Source: Geobacillus thermoleovorans | GTDB lineage: Bacteria; Bacillota; Bacilli; Bacillales; Anoxybacillaceae | Assembly (NCBI RefSeq): GCF_001610955.1 | Contig: NZ_CP014335.1 | Span: 2,737,001 to 2,801,000 of the forward strand | Length of the DNA: 64,000 bases | Direction of reading: 5' to 3' | Shown here: in pieces, positions 36,885 through 46,570 of the stretch | Layout: each line of letters starts with the position of its first letter | Position numbering within the stretch: position 1 is the stretch's first letter | The notes under the pieces: model-generated | Database searches by the model: none | Told to the model about the DNA's origin: nothing | Seen by the model: the letters and a program-made list of their open reading frames with translations, nothing else | Program-made: the position numbers and the translations under genes

Positions 36885-37673
36885 TCACACCGTCGGCTGT
36901 TGTTTCATCCATTGTGTAAGCCTTTGCACCGTCTTGCGGTTGGCTGGCGGCGGAAAATAGTGGGTGAACTCAGGGAAGTACCAAGCCGTGACCGGTTTGC
37001 CGAGCTGCTTCAGCCGCCGTTCCAGCCGCCAGGCGTGCTCAATCGAGACGTTCTCATCGCGCTCGCCGTGGATGATGAGCACCGGGGCCTTGAGCCGTTC
37101 CAGATGATAGAGCGGCGTGCGGTGCCGGTAGCGCTCCGGGCATTTGTTCGGCGTCCCGCCGATGACGCGCTTCATCATCCGCCGCAAGTCAGGCCGCTCC
37201 CAATACGTAAGCTCCATATCCGCCACCCCTCCCCAGACCGCCACCGAACAGACCCCCTCGGCCATTAGGGCGGCATGGAGCGCCATCGCCCCGCCGCGGG
37301 AGAAGCCGAACATGTGAACGCGCCCGGGATGGACGAGCGGATGGCGGCGAAGGAGATGAAACCCAGCGAGCGCGTCATAACGGTCTTCACCGGCGAAATC
37401 TTCGTTTCCTTCTCCGCCCCCATTGCCGCGATAGAGCGGAGCGAAGACGACAAACCCGTGCGAAGCGAATTGGACAAGGCGCGGCACCCGCACTTGCCCG
37501 ACGTTTTTGATGCCGCCGCGCAAATACAAAAACCCGTCATAAACGCCTTTTCGCTTCGGCGCCGCTAAAAATCCTTTCACCTTCAGCCCTTGGGACATAT
37601 AGGTGACAAAGAACACATCGATTCCCGGATGCGGCGACGGAAACCGGTATTGGTCGATGATGTCCCCGTCCAT
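36885..37673 (-). CDS. ytmA: YtmA, S9-type alpha/beta hydrolase (prolyl-oligopeptidase family)
   Basis: A 262-residue alpha/beta hydrolase. The nucleophile elbow is GFSRGG (Ser125), the acid lies in HGERDENV, and the base is the His in FTHYFPPP. An N-terminal YLRGGIKNVG and YRGNGGGEG are typical of S9 hydrolases without a propeller. It could act on peptides or esters; the substrate is unknown. The ATG follows AAGGAGGCAGGCG. First gene of the ytmA-ytmB unit. Confidence 0.88.
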   Translation of the reverse strand: MDGDIIDQYRFPSPHPGIDVFFVTYMSQGLKVKGFLAAPKRKGVYDGFLYLRGGIKNVGQVRVPRLVQFASHGFVVFAPLYRGNGGGEGNEDFAGEDRYDALAGFHLLRRHPLVHPGRVHMFGFSRGGAMALHAALMAEGVCSVAVWGGVADMELTYWERPDLRRMMKRVIGGTPNKCPERYRHRTPLYHLERLKAPVLIIHGERDENVSIEHAWRLERRLKQLGKPVTAWYFPEFTHYFPPPANRKTVQRLTQWMKQQPTV

Positions 37674-37964
37674 ACGCCTGCCTCCTTCCTACGCGAAAAC
37701 AGATGATGCGAACCACCCGTCATCATCCCCCAACGCCTTCTTTCATTAGGGCAAGTGGGGCTGTCCGACTGCCTCGCTGTTGGTGCATGCCGCCCCTTGG
37801 CCGAGCGTCAGCTTGAAAAAGCCCTGGAGCGCGAGGAGCGTCCCGACCGCCGCCCGTTCTCGTTCGACCGCCCATTTTTTCTAGGCATTCACACATTTTG
37901 GCTGCGTGCATACGATAAGGTGAAACCACGGTTTACCGCATGCGAACCAAGGGGGTTAACGAAC

Positions 37965-38972
37965 ATGAAAAAATGGGCCGTATGGTTATGCTCGCTTCTG
38001 CTGCTTTTGCCGCTTTCCGCCTGCACGAATGACGGGGGCCAAAGCGAAAAGCCGCTCCAAAAAGTGCGGCTCGCCGAAGTGACGCACTCGATTTTTTACG
38101 CACCACAGTACGTCGCCCTGGCAAAAGGCTTCTTTAAAGAAGAGGGGCTGGATGTCGAACTGACGACGACATGGGGCGGCGACAAAACGATGACGACGCT
38201 GCTTTCCGGCGGCGCGGACATCGCCCTTGTCGGCTCGGAAACGTCGATTTACGTCTACAGCCAAGGAACGGACGACCCGGTCATCAACTTTGCCCAACTG
38301 ACCCAGACGGACGGAACGTTTCTCGTCTCGCGCAAAAAAATCGGCCACTTTACATGGGAGATGTTGAAAGGAAGCACGTTCCTCGGCCAACGGAAAGGCG
38401 GCATGCCGCAGATGGTCGGCGAGTTTGTGCTGAAAAAACACGGCATTGACCCGCACAACGATTTGCATCTCATTCAAAACGTCGATTTCGCCAATATCGC
38501 CAACGCCTTTGCGAGCGGCACCGGCGATTTCGTCCAGCTGTTTGAGCCAACAGCGAGCATTTTTGAACAAGAAGGGAAAGGCTATATCGTCGCTTCATTC
38601 GGCACCGAATCCGGGCGCGTGCCGTACACGTCGTATATGGCAAAACGAAGCTACATGAACGAAAACAAAGACGTGATTGAAAAATTTACGCGCGCGATCT
38701 ACAAAGCGCAGCAATGGGTCGAATCGCACAGCGCAGCTGAAATTGCCAAAGCCATTCAACCGTACTTTAAGGACACGGACTCGGCCATCATCGAAAAAGT
38801 GGTTGAGCGCTACAAAAGCCAAGGGACCTATGCGACCGATCCGATTTTGGATGAAGAAGAATGGAACAACTTGCAAACCATTATGGCCGAAGCCGGCGAG
38901 CTGCCGAAGCGCATCGACCTGAATACGCTTGTCGATTCGTCGTTTGCCAAAAACGCGATGAACACGCAATGA
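37965..38972 (+). CDS. ytlA: ABC transporter substrate-binding lipoprotein (YtlA, NMT1/THI5-like)
   Basis: A 335-residue lipoprotein: signal peptide with lipobox PLSAC (Cys near residue 19), then an NMT1/SsuA-type fold (YAPQYVALAKGFFKEEGLDVEL, GGADIALVGSE). Relatives bind sulfonates, nitrate or thiamine-pyrimidine precursors; the ligand is not readable. Start ATG 37965 follows AAGGGGG. First gene of ytlA-ytlC-ytlD. I looked for a thiamine riboswitch upstream and did not find one. Confidence 0.88.
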   Translation: MKKWAVWLCSLLLLLPLSACTNDGGQSEKPLQKVRLAEVTHSIFYAPQYVALAKGFFKEEGLDVELTTTWGGDKTMTTLLSGGADIALVGSETSIYVYSQGTDDPVINFAQLTQTDGTFLVSRKKIGHFTWEMLKGSTFLGQRKGGMPQMVGEFVLKKHGIDPHNDLHLIQNVDFANIANAFASGTGDFVQLFEPTASIFEQEGKGYIVASFGTESGRVPYTSYMAKRSYMNENKDVIEKFTRAIYKAQQWVESHSAAEIAKAIQPYFKDTDSAIIEKVVERYKSQGTYATDPILDEEEWNNLQTIMAEAGELPKRIDLNTLVDSSFAKNAMNTQ

Positions 38973-38987
38973 AAGCGGGTGAACGGA

Positions 38988-39779
38988 ATGTTTCTTTCGA
39001 TCGACCGCCTTTCGCACACGTATTTGACGAAAACGAACGCCGTCACCGCGCTTGTTGATGTGTCGCTGTCCGTCGAGAAAGGGGAGTTTGTCTCCTTTCT
39101 CGGCCCAAGCGGCTGCGGCAAAACGACGCTGCTATCCATCATCGCCGGATTGATCGAACCGACAGAAGGAACGGTGCTTATGGAAGGCCGACCGCTTTGG
39201 CCGAGCGGAACGGCCGCGCCGGCGGCGCGGCGCGCGGTCGGCTACATGCTTCAGCAAGACTATTTGTTTCCGTGGAAAACGATCGAAGAAAACATCCTTC
39301 TCGGGTTGAAAATCACCGACACGCTGACCGCTGACACGAAAGAACGAGCGCTCGCTCTGCTGGCCGAGATCGGCCTTGGCGGCGTCGAGTTGTATTACCC
39401 GAGCCAGCTGTCCGGCGGCATGCGCCAGCGCGCGGCGCTTGTGCGCACGCTCGCGACCGACCCGAAACTGTTGTTGCTCGACGAGCCGTTTTCCGCCCTC
39501 GACCAGCAGACGAAGCTGAAATTGGAAGAGCTCGTCTGGGCGACGCTGCGGCAATACGAAAAAACAGCCGTCTTGGTCACCCATGACATCGAAGAAGCCA
39601 TCGCCATGAGCGACCGCATTTTCTTGTTTTCGCCGCGCCCCGGCCGCCTTGTGCGGACGTTTGTCATCCCAGATGAACTGCGCTGCCGCCCGCCGCTTGC
39701 CGCCCGCCAGCAGCCATCGTTTCCGGCGCTCTTTCAATCCATTTGGAAGGAGATGGAGGCCCTTGAATCCGCCCAATGA
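38988..39779 (+). CDS. ytlC: ABC transporter ATP-binding protein (YtlC)
   Basis: A 263-residue ATPase of the nitrate/sulfonate/taurine class: Walker [11 protein letters not shown]-loop [10 protein letters not shown], signature [11 protein letters not shown], Walker [10 protein letters not shown]-loop VTHD. The ATG at 38988 follows AAGCGGGTG; an in-frame GTG is three codons upstream. It overlaps ytlD by 17 bases and powers the YtlA-YtlD importer. Confidence 0.92.
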   Translation: MFLSIDRLSHTYLTKTNAVTALVDVSLSVEKGEFVSFLGPSGCGKTTLLSIIAGLIEPTEGTVLMEGRPLWPSGTAAPAARRAVGYMLQQDYLFPWKTIEENILLGLKITDTLTADTKERALALLAEIGLGGVELYYPSQLSGGMRQRAALVRTLATDPKLLLLDEPFSALDQQTKLKLEELVWATLRQYEKTAVLVTHDIEEAIAMSDRIFLFSPRPGRLVRTFVIPDELRCRPPLAARQQPSFPALFQSIWKEMEALESAQ

Positions 39780-40572
39780 ACGCATTGAAGCGCTGCACAC
39801 AGAATACCTCACCGTCTTGCGCAAAGAACAGCGGATCATCCGCCTTTGGCAGACGGTGCTGCTTGTCGCCTTTTTCGCCGTCTGGGAAGCGGCAAGCCGC
39901 TTCCATTGGGTCGATCCCCTTCTATTTAGCTCTCCATCCGCCATCGCCAAGCTGTTTGTCGAAAAAATGAGCGATCACTCTCTATTCGCCCATACATGGG
40001 CGACGCTGTTTGAGACCTTGCTTGGATTTTTCATCGGCACAGCCGGCGGGGCGCTGATTGGCGCGCTTCTTTGGTGGTTTCCGCGTCTGGCGAAGACGCT
40101 TGATCCGTATTTGGTCGTGTTCAACGCCATGCCAAAAGTCGCCCTCGGGCCGATTTTGATCGTCGCTCTTGGACCGGGATTTACGTCGATTGTCGCCATG
40201 GGCGTCGTCATCTCCATCATCATCACGACGATCGTCGTCTATTCGGCGTTCCAAGAAGTCGATCCGAACTATTTGAAAGTATTGCGGACGTTCGGCGCCA
40301 CCCGCTACCAATGCTTTCAAGAGGCGGTGCTGCCGGCGTCGTTCCCGGCGATCATTTCGACGTTGAAAGTAAACGTCGGCCTCGCTTGGGTCGGCGTCAT
40401 CACCGGCGAGTTTCTCGTCTCGAAACAAGGGCTTGGGTATTTAATCATTTACGGCTTCCAAGTGTTCAACTTCACGCTTGTGTTGATGAGCCTGCTCATC
40501 GTCGCCTTGCTGTCGACCGTTATGTATCAGCTTGTCGCCTTGATCGAAAAAAAATGGGGAAACCGCCGCTAG
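39763..40572 (+). CDS. ytlD: ABC transporter permease (YtlD)
   Basis: A 269-residue permease with six hydrophobic segments and the BPD-transport EAA loop ([21 protein letters not shown]). The start is TTG 39763, inside the end of ytlC, preceded by GGAGATGGAGG; no ATG gives a full first segment. It completes the ytlACD importer. A GC hairpin with a short T run follows the stop (about 40573-40612). Confidence 0.9.
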   Translation: MNPPNERIEALHTEYLTVLRKEQRIIRLWQTVLLVAFFAVWEAASRFHWVDPLLFSSPSAIAKLFVEKMSDHSLFAHTWATLFETLLGFFIGTAGGALIGALLWWFPRLAKTLDPYLVVFNAMPKVALGPILIVALGPGFTSIVAMGVVISIIITTIVVYSAFQEVDPNYLKVLRTFGATRYQCFQEAVLPASFPAIISTLKVNVGLAWVGVITGEFLVSKQGLGYLIIYGFQVFNFTLVLMSLLIVALLSTVMYQLVALIEKKWGNRR

Positions 40573-40690
40573 CGGGACGCTCGCCGAATGTTGACGGGCG
40601 TCTCGTTTCATTCCTGTCGTCCCAATGAGCCGGCATCCGCCGCTTTTGGGAAGCCCATCTTCGGGAGCCGCCGCCGATCGGCGCCCCTTT

Positions 40691-41158
40691 TCAATCGATC
40701 AGCCCGCGCTGTTTCAACTTGGCAAGCGCCAGTGAAAGCACGTCATCTTTCATGAAATAGCTGAAACGCTGATCGGCGCGGATGTCATCCGGCAGCGCCT
40801 CAAGCAGCACTGGGCCGTTCGTTTCCAAATACGACCCCCGCTCGACGAGCGCAGCGATGTCGGCAAAATACATGTTTTTCACGATATCCGGCTCCACTTC
40901 ATATTGGCCGATGTATTCAAGCCGGCCGACGATTCCCCCCGTTTCTTCCATCACTTCGCGGGCCGCGGCTTCCGCCGCTGTTTCCCCTTCTTCCACCTTG
41001 CCGCCGGGAAACTCAAGGCCGCGGCGCGGATGATCCGTCAACAGCCATCGCCCGCCATAGCGGCAAATGACCCATACATGCCCGGGGGAGGGGGAAAACG
41101 GATGATCCGCAAAGGCCAGCCGAACGCGATGTCCGTAGTAATCGCGAAATTCATGCAT
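40691..41158 (-). CDS. ytkD: Nudix hydrolase YtkD (MutT-like)
   Basis: A 155-residue Nudix enzyme with the complete box GGKVEEGETAAEAAAREVM followed by EETGG (52-74). B. subtilis YtkD (MutTA) cleans up 8-oxo-dGTP and is needed in sporulation and stress. It lies at the conserved place beside dps and ytkC. Confidence 0.9.
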   Translation of the reverse strand: MHEFRDYYGHRVRLAFADHPFSPSPGHVWVICRYGGRWLLTDHPRRGLEFPGGKVEEGETAAEAAAREVMEETGGIVGRLEYIGQYEVEPDIVKNMYFADIAALVERGSYLETNGPVLLEALPDDIRADQRFSYFMKDDVLSLALAKLKQRGLID

Positions 41159-41191
41159 CGGACTCTCCCCTTTCCTCTCCCCATTATACAG

Positions 41192-41218
41192 AAAAACGCC
41201 GCTCGACTCGCGGCGTTT
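41192..41218 (-). terminator. Terminator of the 41217-41549 gene
   Basis: On the minus strand AAACGCCGC and GCGGCGTTT pair around a seven-base loop and run into TTTTTC. It overlaps that gene's stop codon. Confidence 0.85.
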
Positions 41219-41549
41219 ACTCTTCTTTTTCGTCAGGAAGGATGCCGAGCGAGCGGATATGCTCCTTCGCCTCCTCGTTGCCGAGGCGGTAAATCATTTC
41301 ATAAATTTTCGTCAACGTCCGGTCGTAAGCATCGTTTTCCCGATCATAATGGTATTGGATGTACGGCACATGGGTGCGCCAAAACGCCTGCCAGTCGGTC
41401 GAATAATTTTGATCAAAATATTCGCGCAGCTGGGTGATTTCCTCATCCGTTGCTTCAATTTGGAAGTCCCACGGCGAAGCGGTTTTCAACTGCGAGATTT
41501 CTCCGGTTGCCATCGAGACGTAATACGTCTTTTTTCGTTCGTCTGCCAC
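41217..41549 (-). CDS. Conserved hypothetical protein
   Basis: A 110-residue acidic soluble protein. MADERKKTYYVSMATGEISQ is followed by ATDEEITQLREYFDQNYSTDW and a Tyr/Asp-rich helical end (HVPYIQYHYDRENDAYDRTL). No catalytic motif or membrane segment. The start is GTG 41549 with AAGGAG nine bases upstream. It sits between ytkC and ytkD and has its own terminator. I cannot name the family. Confidence 0.7.
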   Translation of the reverse strand: MADERKKTYYVSMATGEISQLKTASPWDFQIEATDEEITQLREYFDQNYSTDWQAFWRTHVPYIQYHYDRENDAYDRTLTKIYEMIYRLGNEEAKEHIRSLGILPDEKEE

Positions 41550-41610
41550 CTTCGTCCACTCCTTCTTTTGCTCTTTTTGCTTAGTGTGGGGCAATCGGGG
41601 AAAAATATGC

Positions 41611-42006
41611 TTATTTTATTTCATCTTTCAACAGCTCGATCGCCTTGCGCAGCACGGACGGGATCGGAACGCCCGCCCGGCCGGCGTTTTCCACAATCGA
41701 GATAAACTCATTGGCGATATAGAAAAAAATGATCGCATCGCGGATTACATGCATGTTCCATCCAATGGCCAAATCGACGAGATGCGATGCTGCCACCAGA
41801 ACGAAAATCAACAGTTTGCGGATGATGCCGCGAAAGCCGACTTGACTTGACAGCTTGCCTTCGACCGCGCTGGCGGCAATGCCGGTAAGGTAGTCGACAA
41901 TGACCAAAGCAAGCAAAATCACGACAAATGAGTCCACGCTGCCGACAAACAGCGACAGAAACGAACCGAACAGCGACACGGCAACCATCGGGATCGGCTT
42001 GTTCAC
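41611..42006 (-). CDS. ytkC: YtkC, phage-holin-like membrane protein
   Basis: A 131-residue protein with three to four hydrophobic segments, including VVILLALVIVDYLTGIAAS and GFRGIIRKLLIFVLVAASH, matching the toxin-secretion/phage lysis holin family (TcdE-like). B. subtilis YtkC has the same layout. It may export a lytic or other protein; no lysin gene is adjacent. It starts at GTG 42006 behind GGAGGGGGGAGC. Confidence 0.83.
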   Translation of the reverse strand: MNKPIPMVAVSLFGSFLSLFVGSVDSFVVILLALVIVDYLTGIAASAVEGKLSSQVGFRGIIRKLLIFVLVAASHLVDLAIGWNMHVIRDAIIFFYIANEFISIVENAGRAGVPIPSVLRKAIELLKDEIK

Positions 42007-42120
42007 GCTCCCCCCTCCTTGAACATAGGATACGCGTAACTATCGTATGCCCGGAGGGGAGAACGCGGCGCGGCGCATTCCCTAAAAAATCGCCCTTTTT
42101 CGACAAAGAAAGGACAAAGC

Positions 42121-42150
42121 AAAAGGCCGTCCCCCGGCCTGAGGACAGCC
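42121..42150 (-). terminator. Terminator of dps
   Basis: On the minus strand GGCTGTCC pairs with GGACGGCC (one G-T/mismatch) around a 10-base loop, followed by TTTTGC. Confidence 0.7.
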
Positions 42151-42159
42151 TCCTCATTC

Positions 42160-42600
42160 TTATCGTCCTAAGAACGATTTCAACATCCAGACGTGTTTTT
42201 CCAAGCTGCGATGAATGCCAAGCAGCATATCCCCCGTCGTTTCATCGTTCACTTCATCCGCCAGCTGCATGCCTTCTTTCAATTCGCCGATCATCGTTTC
42301 AAAGTCACGGACAATCGAAGCCACCATTTGTTCGGCCGTTTCCGTCCCGGCCGCTTCTTTGACGGACGCCTGCTCGAGGCAGTCTTTCATCGTCGCCACG
42401 GGCTTGCCGCCCAACGCCAGCAGCCGCTCGGCCAGGGCGTCAATGTGGGTCGCGGCTTCGTTGTACAGCTCTTCGAATTTTTCATGCAGCGTGAAAAACT
42501 GCGGCCCGGTGACATACCAATGGTAGTTGTGCAGCTTCACATACAAAACAGTCCAGTTGGCGATTTGCTTGTTGACAAGATCGATCAGTCGAGTTGCCAT
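42160..42600 (-). CDS. dps: Dps family DNA-protecting ferritin
   Basis: A 146-residue four-helix protein with the Dps ferroxidase residues: [20 protein letters not shown] (two His and downstream Asp/Glu) and [15 protein letters not shown]. It oxidises and stores iron in a dodecamer, protecting DNA. Start ATG 42600 with AGGAGGAG. In B. subtilis a dps gene (ytkB) is in the same neighbourhood. Confidence 0.92.
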   Translation of the reverse strand: MATRLIDLVNKQIANWTVLYVKLHNYHWYVTGPQFFTLHEKFEELYNEAATHIDALAERLLALGGKPVATMKDCLEQASVKEAAGTETAEQMVASIVRDFETMIGELKEGMQLADEVNDETTGDMLLGIHRSLEKHVWMLKSFLGR

Positions 42601-42751
42601 CGTCTCACTCCTCCTCATGGTTCTCTATACCCAGCTGGCTTGTTGATGAAACATGGGAAACGCACCGATGGATAGCTTCCCCCGATTCCGCCGAAAATAT
42701 GAACGCCCGACCTGCGGAATATGGTATAATAAAAAGAAAAAGGTGGGCGTC

Positions 42752-42913
42752 ATGATGTACTGGACGTTGGTTGTTTGCCTCATCATCGCCGCTGTCGTTC
42801 TCGCGTTGGCGGTCGTCACGACTTCCAAAGCGTACACGTACAAACATACGGTCGATCCGCTTCCAAACGAGCGCGGCAGCGAACAACAAGCCGGCCCGAA
42901 GCAGCCGCAGTAG
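42752..42913 (+). CDS. ytzI: YtzI-like small membrane protein
   Basis: A 53-residue single-pass protein, MMYWTLVVCLIIAAVVLALA then KAYTYKHTVDPLP, matching Bacillus YtzI. Function unknown. AAAAGGTGGGCGTC precedes the ATG and TATAAT at 42725-42730 is a likely -10 box. Its stop falls inside a terminator shared with luxS. Confidence 0.8.
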   Translation: MMYWTLVVCLIIAAVVLALAVVTTSKAYTYKHTVDPLPNERGSEQQAGPKQPQ

Positions 42914-42933
42914 CGGCGCGGGGCCGGCTTGTT
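42885..42933. terminator. Bidirectional hairpin between ytzI and luxS
   Basis: AACAAGCCGGCCC (42885-42897) and GGGCCGGCTTGTT (42921-42933) are perfect 13-bp complements around a 23-base loop that contains the ytzI stop. Confidence 0.7.
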
Positions 42934-42935
42934 CA

Positions 42936-43412
42936 TCAACCAAACACCTTTTTCAACTCTTCTTTCTCTTGCGAAAGCCAAAAGCGCATCAGCTGTTTGG
43001 CCGCCTCTAGGTCATGCAGCTTCGCTTGGCCGCATTGCCGCTCGGTCGCGGCTGGCACTTCCGTCGCGTCGAGCGCGTCCTTCATGGCTTCTTCCAACAA
43101 ATCAATGATCTCGTCCACGGTCGGCGAGCCGCTCACGACAAGATAAAACCCAGTTTGGCAGCCCATCGGCGAGATGTCGATAATGTCGAAATGATCATAT
43201 TTCGCCGCATGTCGGCGCAGCGTATACGCCAACAAATGTTCGAGCGTATGAATCGCGGCCGGGTCCATCGCTTCTTTGTTCGGCTGGCAAAAGCGAATGT
43301 CAAACTTATTGACGACGCCGTCGCTGCCGACTTTGTGAACGCCGCAATGCCGAACGTACGGCGCTTTGACCGCGCAATGGTCCAATTCAAAGCTTTCCAC
43401 CGGTGAAGGCAT
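42936..43412 (-). CDS. luxS: S-ribosylhomocysteine lyase LuxS
   Basis: A 158-residue metalloenzyme cleaving S-ribosylhomocysteine to homocysteine and the AI-2 precursor DPD. The metal site is HTLEH (His55, His59) with Cys127 of RQCGQ; catalytic Cys84 is in GCQTGFY. Length and residues are standard. Start ATG 43412 follows TAGGAGTG. With metK it belongs to the methyl cycle. Confidence 0.97.
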   Translation of the reverse strand: MPSPVESFELDHCAVKAPYVRHCGVHKVGSDGVVNKFDIRFCQPNKEAMDPAAIHTLEHLLAYTLRRHAAKYDHFDIIDISPMGCQTGFYLVVSGSPTVDEIIDLLEEAMKDALDATEVPAATERQCGQAKLHDLEAAKQLMRFWLSQEKEELKKVFG

Positions 43413-43627
43413 GTCAATCACTCCTAGGTTATTTATTCTCTTTTTTATCATAACCAAAACGAGGAACGTCCCGCATCTTTTTTGCCTCTCGTTCGGCTTG
43501 GCGTCTATGCCCAAAAAGCAAGGCTGGGTCGGCGCCCCCATTCCGAGCGAACGACAGTCGTTTTTCTTGAACAAAAGAACGGTTTGTTCTATTGTAATCA
43601 TGATGATCACAGAAAGGAGAACTCCAC

Positions 43628-43867
43628 ATGGGCCAATGGCTGATTTGGTGCATCCGCTTTTATCAACGCTTCCTTTCTCCGCTCAAGCCGCCGACATGCC
43701 GCTTTTATCCGACCTGCTCGAACTATGGCATCGAAGCGATCCGGCGCTTTGGCGCGCTCAAAGGGGGATGGCTGACGGTCAAGCGCATTTTGAAATGCCA
43801 TCCGTTCCATCCGGGCGGTTTTGACCCCGTTCCTGAACCTTCTCGGCGTCTGAAAAAAACAAAATAG
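43628..43867 (+). CDS. yidD: Membrane protein insertion efficiency factor YidD
   Basis: A 79-residue protein with the YidD signature [24 protein letters not shown], then [15 protein letters not shown]. It assists YidC/SpoIIIJ-dependent membrane insertion. B. subtilis ytjA is the equivalent, also beside luxS. The ATG follows AAAGGAGAACTCC. Confidence 0.93.
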   Translation: MGQWLIWCIRFYQRFLSPLKPPTCRFYPTCSNYGIEAIRRFGALKGGWLTVKRILKCHPFHPGGFDPVPEPSRRLKKTK

Positions 43868-44061
43868 TCGTCTCTTTGCCACAAATTGTCCTTGACCGAT
43901 CACGCCCAAAATCAACACAGCCTGTTTTCTTTTGCCCCCGCCGTTTGCTCAATACGGCGATCATGTTTGTCTTTACAAGTCGAACACATCTTTTGATGAG
44001 GAGCCACAAAATCACTTCCCTCTTGCCATTTGGTTCATTTTTTTGTACAATCGATCTTGTT

Positions 44062-44082
44062 AAATCGTAATGATTACTATTT
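44062..44082 (+). promoter_or_regulatory. Zur-box-like operator before the zagA-like gene
   Basis: AAATCGTAATGATTACTATTT: the core TCGTAAT-G-ATTACTA matches the Bacillus Zur consensus TCGTAATnATTACGA at 14 of 15 positions. It lies 21 bases before the start codon. Confidence 0.85.
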
Positions 44083-44103
44083 TCAAAAAATGAGGTGGGA
44101 CAG

Positions 44104-45288
44104 ATGAACAAAATTCCTGTCACGGTATTAAGCGGTTATTTAGGGGCTGGAAAAACAACCTTGCTTCATCATATTTTGCACAATCGCGAAGGGAAAAAAA
44201 TTGCCGTCATTGTCAACGACATGAGCGAAATCAATGTGGATGCCGAGCTGATTCGGCAAAACGACTTTTTCCGCACCGAGGAAAAGCTTGTGCAAATCCA
44301 AAACGGCTGTATTTGCTGCACTTTGAGAGAGGATTTAATCAAAGCCGTCGACCAGCTCGTTGAAAACGGGGAGATCGACTATATTGTCATTGAATCTTCC
44401 GGAATCAGCGAACCCATTCCCGTTGCGCAAACGTTTACGTATTTGGATGAGGAACTTGGAATCGACCTATCCCGAAAATGCCGATTGGACACCATGGTGA
44501 CGGTTGTCGACGCCAACCGTTTTTGGACGGACTTTTCCTCGGGCGAAACCTTGCTTGACCGTCAACAGGCCGTCGATGAAACGGACAGCCGCGAAATTGC
44601 GGATTTGCTCATTGAACAAATCGAATTCGCTAATGTCATCATTGTCAATAAAATCGATCTTGTCTCGCCAGAGGAAGTGCAAAAATTACAAACCGTGCTT
44701 CACAAGCTCAATCCGGAAGCCGTCATCATCCCGGCAACTTTCGGCCAAGTGCCGCTTGATTCCATTTTAAACACCCACTTATTTGATTTTGAAAAAGCGA
44801 GCCAATCAGCCGGCTGGATCAAAGAGCTGAATGAAGAGCACACACCCGAGACTGAACAATACGGCATCTCTTCCTTTGTTTATCGAAGAAAACGGCCGTT
44901 TCATCCGGAACGTTTGATGAATTGGCTTGAAAACTGGCCCACAGAAGTGGTTCGCGCGAAAGGATTTATTTGGCTTGCCTCCTGGAATGACATGTGCGTT
45001 CTCCTATCGCAAGCAGGAACATCAATCTCCATCCAAGCAGCGGGACGATGGATGGCTTCCTATCCAGAAGAGGACATAAAACAGCTGTTGCAAGAAGAGG
45101 AAGCATGGCGGGAAAAGTGGGATGAGACCTACGGCGATCGCTTGACCGAACTCGTGTTGATTGGCATCAATATGAACGCAGATCGCATCGAACGCTCGCT
45201 GGACCAATGCTTGCTGACCGATGAGGAGATGAAGGAAGATTGGACGCTGTTGCCCAATCCGTTTCCTTCATTGATTCCTTCGGCCTAA
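44104..45288 (+). CDS. zagA: COG0523 GTPase, ZagA/YciC-like zinc metallochaperone
   Basis: A 394-residue G3E GTPase with Walker [13 protein letters not shown] (10-21), the metal-binding CxCC motif GCICC (68-72, Cys69-Ile-Cys71-Cys72), [14 protein letters not shown] and a C-terminal CobW domain. B. subtilis ZagA (YciC) delivers zinc to folate synthesis during starvation. The Zur-like operator upstream supports the zinc role over cobalt. Start ATG 44104 after GAGGTGG. More AT-rich than the backbone. Confidence 0.88.
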   Translation: MNKIPVTVLSGYLGAGKTTLLHHILHNREGKKIAVIVNDMSEINVDAELIRQNDFFRTEEKLVQIQNGCICCTLREDLIKAVDQLVENGEIDYIVIESSGISEPIPVAQTFTYLDEELGIDLSRKCRLDTMVTVVDANRFWTDFSSGETLLDRQQAVDETDSREIADLLIEQIEFANVIIVNKIDLVSPEEVQKLQTVLHKLNPEAVIIPATFGQVPLDSILNTHLFDFEKASQSAGWIKELNEEHTPETEQYGISSFVYRRKRPFHPERLMNWLENWPTEVVRAKGFIWLASWNDMCVLLSQAGTSISIQAAGRWMASYPEEDIKQLLQEEEAWREKWDETYGDRLTELVLIGINMNADRIERSLDQCLLTDEEMKEDWTLLPNPFPSLIPSA

Positions 45289-45307
45289 ACGGTGATCCTT
45301 CATTTTC

Positions 45308-45331
45308 AAATCGTAATGATTACGATATAAT
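45308..45331 (+). promoter_or_regulatory. Perfect Zur box overlapping the znuA-like promoter
   Basis: TCGTAATGATTACGA (45311-45325) is a perfect 7-1-7 palindrome matching the Zur consensus. The -10 box TATAAT (45326-45331) abuts it, so a bound repressor would block polymerase. Confidence 0.92.
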
Positions 45332-45367
45332 AAATGCGGACATCTTTATTCCAGAAAGGAGTTCAAC

Positions 45368-46354
45368 ATGAGAGCAACGTCCATCATTTTGTCTTTCCTT
45401 TTGGCGACGAGCGCCTTGCTATACGGCTGTCAATCGAAGCCAGAGGCAAAAGAGGGCCAAACATCGAACGATCAGCTAACGATTTATACAACCGTCTATC
45501 CGCTTGAAGACTTTACGAAAAAAATCGGCGGCGACGCTGTGAACGTCAAAAGTGTTTACCCGCCGGGAGTGGAAGCCCATACGTTCGAACCGACAACCAG
45601 AACCGTGCAGCAGATTGCCGATGCGGACGCCTTCATTTACATTGGCCACGGGATGGAACCGTTCGCCGAAAAACTGCAGGAAACATTACAAAATGAGCAC
45701 GTCCGATTTCTCGTTGCCACAAACGGCATCGAATTGCTTGAATCGAACCATGAACAGGAGCATGCGCATGGCGAAGGGCACAAAGACGAACACGGAGAGG
45801 GACATGAGGAAGAACATGGCCATGAACACGGAGACAAAGATCCTCACGTATGGCTTGACCCCATCCGATCCATTGCGATCGCCGAGAACATCCGCGATTT
45901 GCTGATTGAACTGAAACCTGACAAAAAAGACCTGTTTATGCAAAACTTTGAAACGTTAAAGATGAAACTCGAGCGCCTTGACGGGCAATTCCGTTCAACA
46001 GTGGAGAAAGCTCCCAGAAAAGAGATGCTCGTTTCCCATCAAGCCTACGGATATTGGGAAGACCGCTACGGAATCAAACAGCTGAGCGTTTCCGGGCTTT
46101 CTCCGAGCAACGAACCATCGCAAAAAGAGCTGACTCAGCTCATCCAGACAGCCAAACAGCATCACATCCGCTATGTCATTTTCGAACAAAATGTTCATCC
46201 CAAAACGGCGGAAGTGATTCAGAACGAAATCGGCGCCAAGCCGCTCCGTCTGCATAACTTGGAATCGCTGACCGATGAAGATCGAAAAGCCCACAAAGAT
46301 TACTTTGCTCTTATGGCCGAGAATCTCCGCGTGCTGCAAAAAGCCCTTTATTAA
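45368..46354 (+). CDS. znuA: Zinc-binding ABC transporter lipoprotein (ZnuA/AdcA-like)
   Basis: A 328-residue cluster-9 substrate-binding protein. Lipobox LLYGC (Cys21), metal histidines in GVEAHTFEP, DPHVWLDP and VSHQAYGYW, plus a His/Glu-rich loop of about 35 residues (around 128-162) that distinguishes zinc from manganese binders. It should capture zinc outside the membrane. There are no permease or ATPase genes beside it; they must be elsewhere. The ATG follows AAAGGAG. Confidence 0.92.
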   Translation: MRATSIILSFLLATSALLYGCQSKPEAKEGQTSNDQLTIYTTVYPLEDFTKKIGGDAVNVKSVYPPGVEAHTFEPTTRTVQQIADADAFIYIGHGMEPFAEKLQETLQNEHVRFLVATNGIELLESNHEQEHAHGEGHKDEHGEGHEEEHGHEHGDKDPHVWLDPIRSIAIAENIRDLLIELKPDKKDLFMQNFETLKMKLERLDGQFRSTVEKAPRKEMLVSHQAYGYWEDRYGIKQLSVSGLSPSNEPSQKELTQLIQTAKQHHIRYVIFEQNVHPKTAEVIQNEIGAKPLRLHNLESLTDEDRKAHKDYFALMAENLRVLQKALY

Positions 46355-46471
46355 AATACAACCGCCTGTCTCTTTCGATTCGTGGGCTTTCTCATTTTGT
46401 TTCCCGGCTTCGTCTATTTCTGGCGTTTGTTTATGCACGATAAGCGCTATGTACGGCCAAAATAACAAGGA

Positions 46472-46507
46472 AAAAGGTGTCCCCAACGAGCGTGGGACAC
46501 CTTCCTT
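46472..46507. terminator. Bidirectional terminator after znuA
   Basis: AAGGTGTCCC (46474-46483) and GGGACACCTT (46494-46503) form a perfect 10-bp stem, A-rich before and CCTTT after. Confidence 0.8.
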
Positions 46508-46570
46508 TATGACGTGCGATCTTCTGCCCTGCAGAAAGAAAAGCACCCTTTTCCTCACCCATCACTCTCA

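Noticed and set aside
37674..37964. Possible thiamine (TPP) riboswitch before ytlA
   Set aside because: Looked for CTGAGA and the ACCTGAT-type core because NMT1/THI5-like operons often carry one; neither is present.
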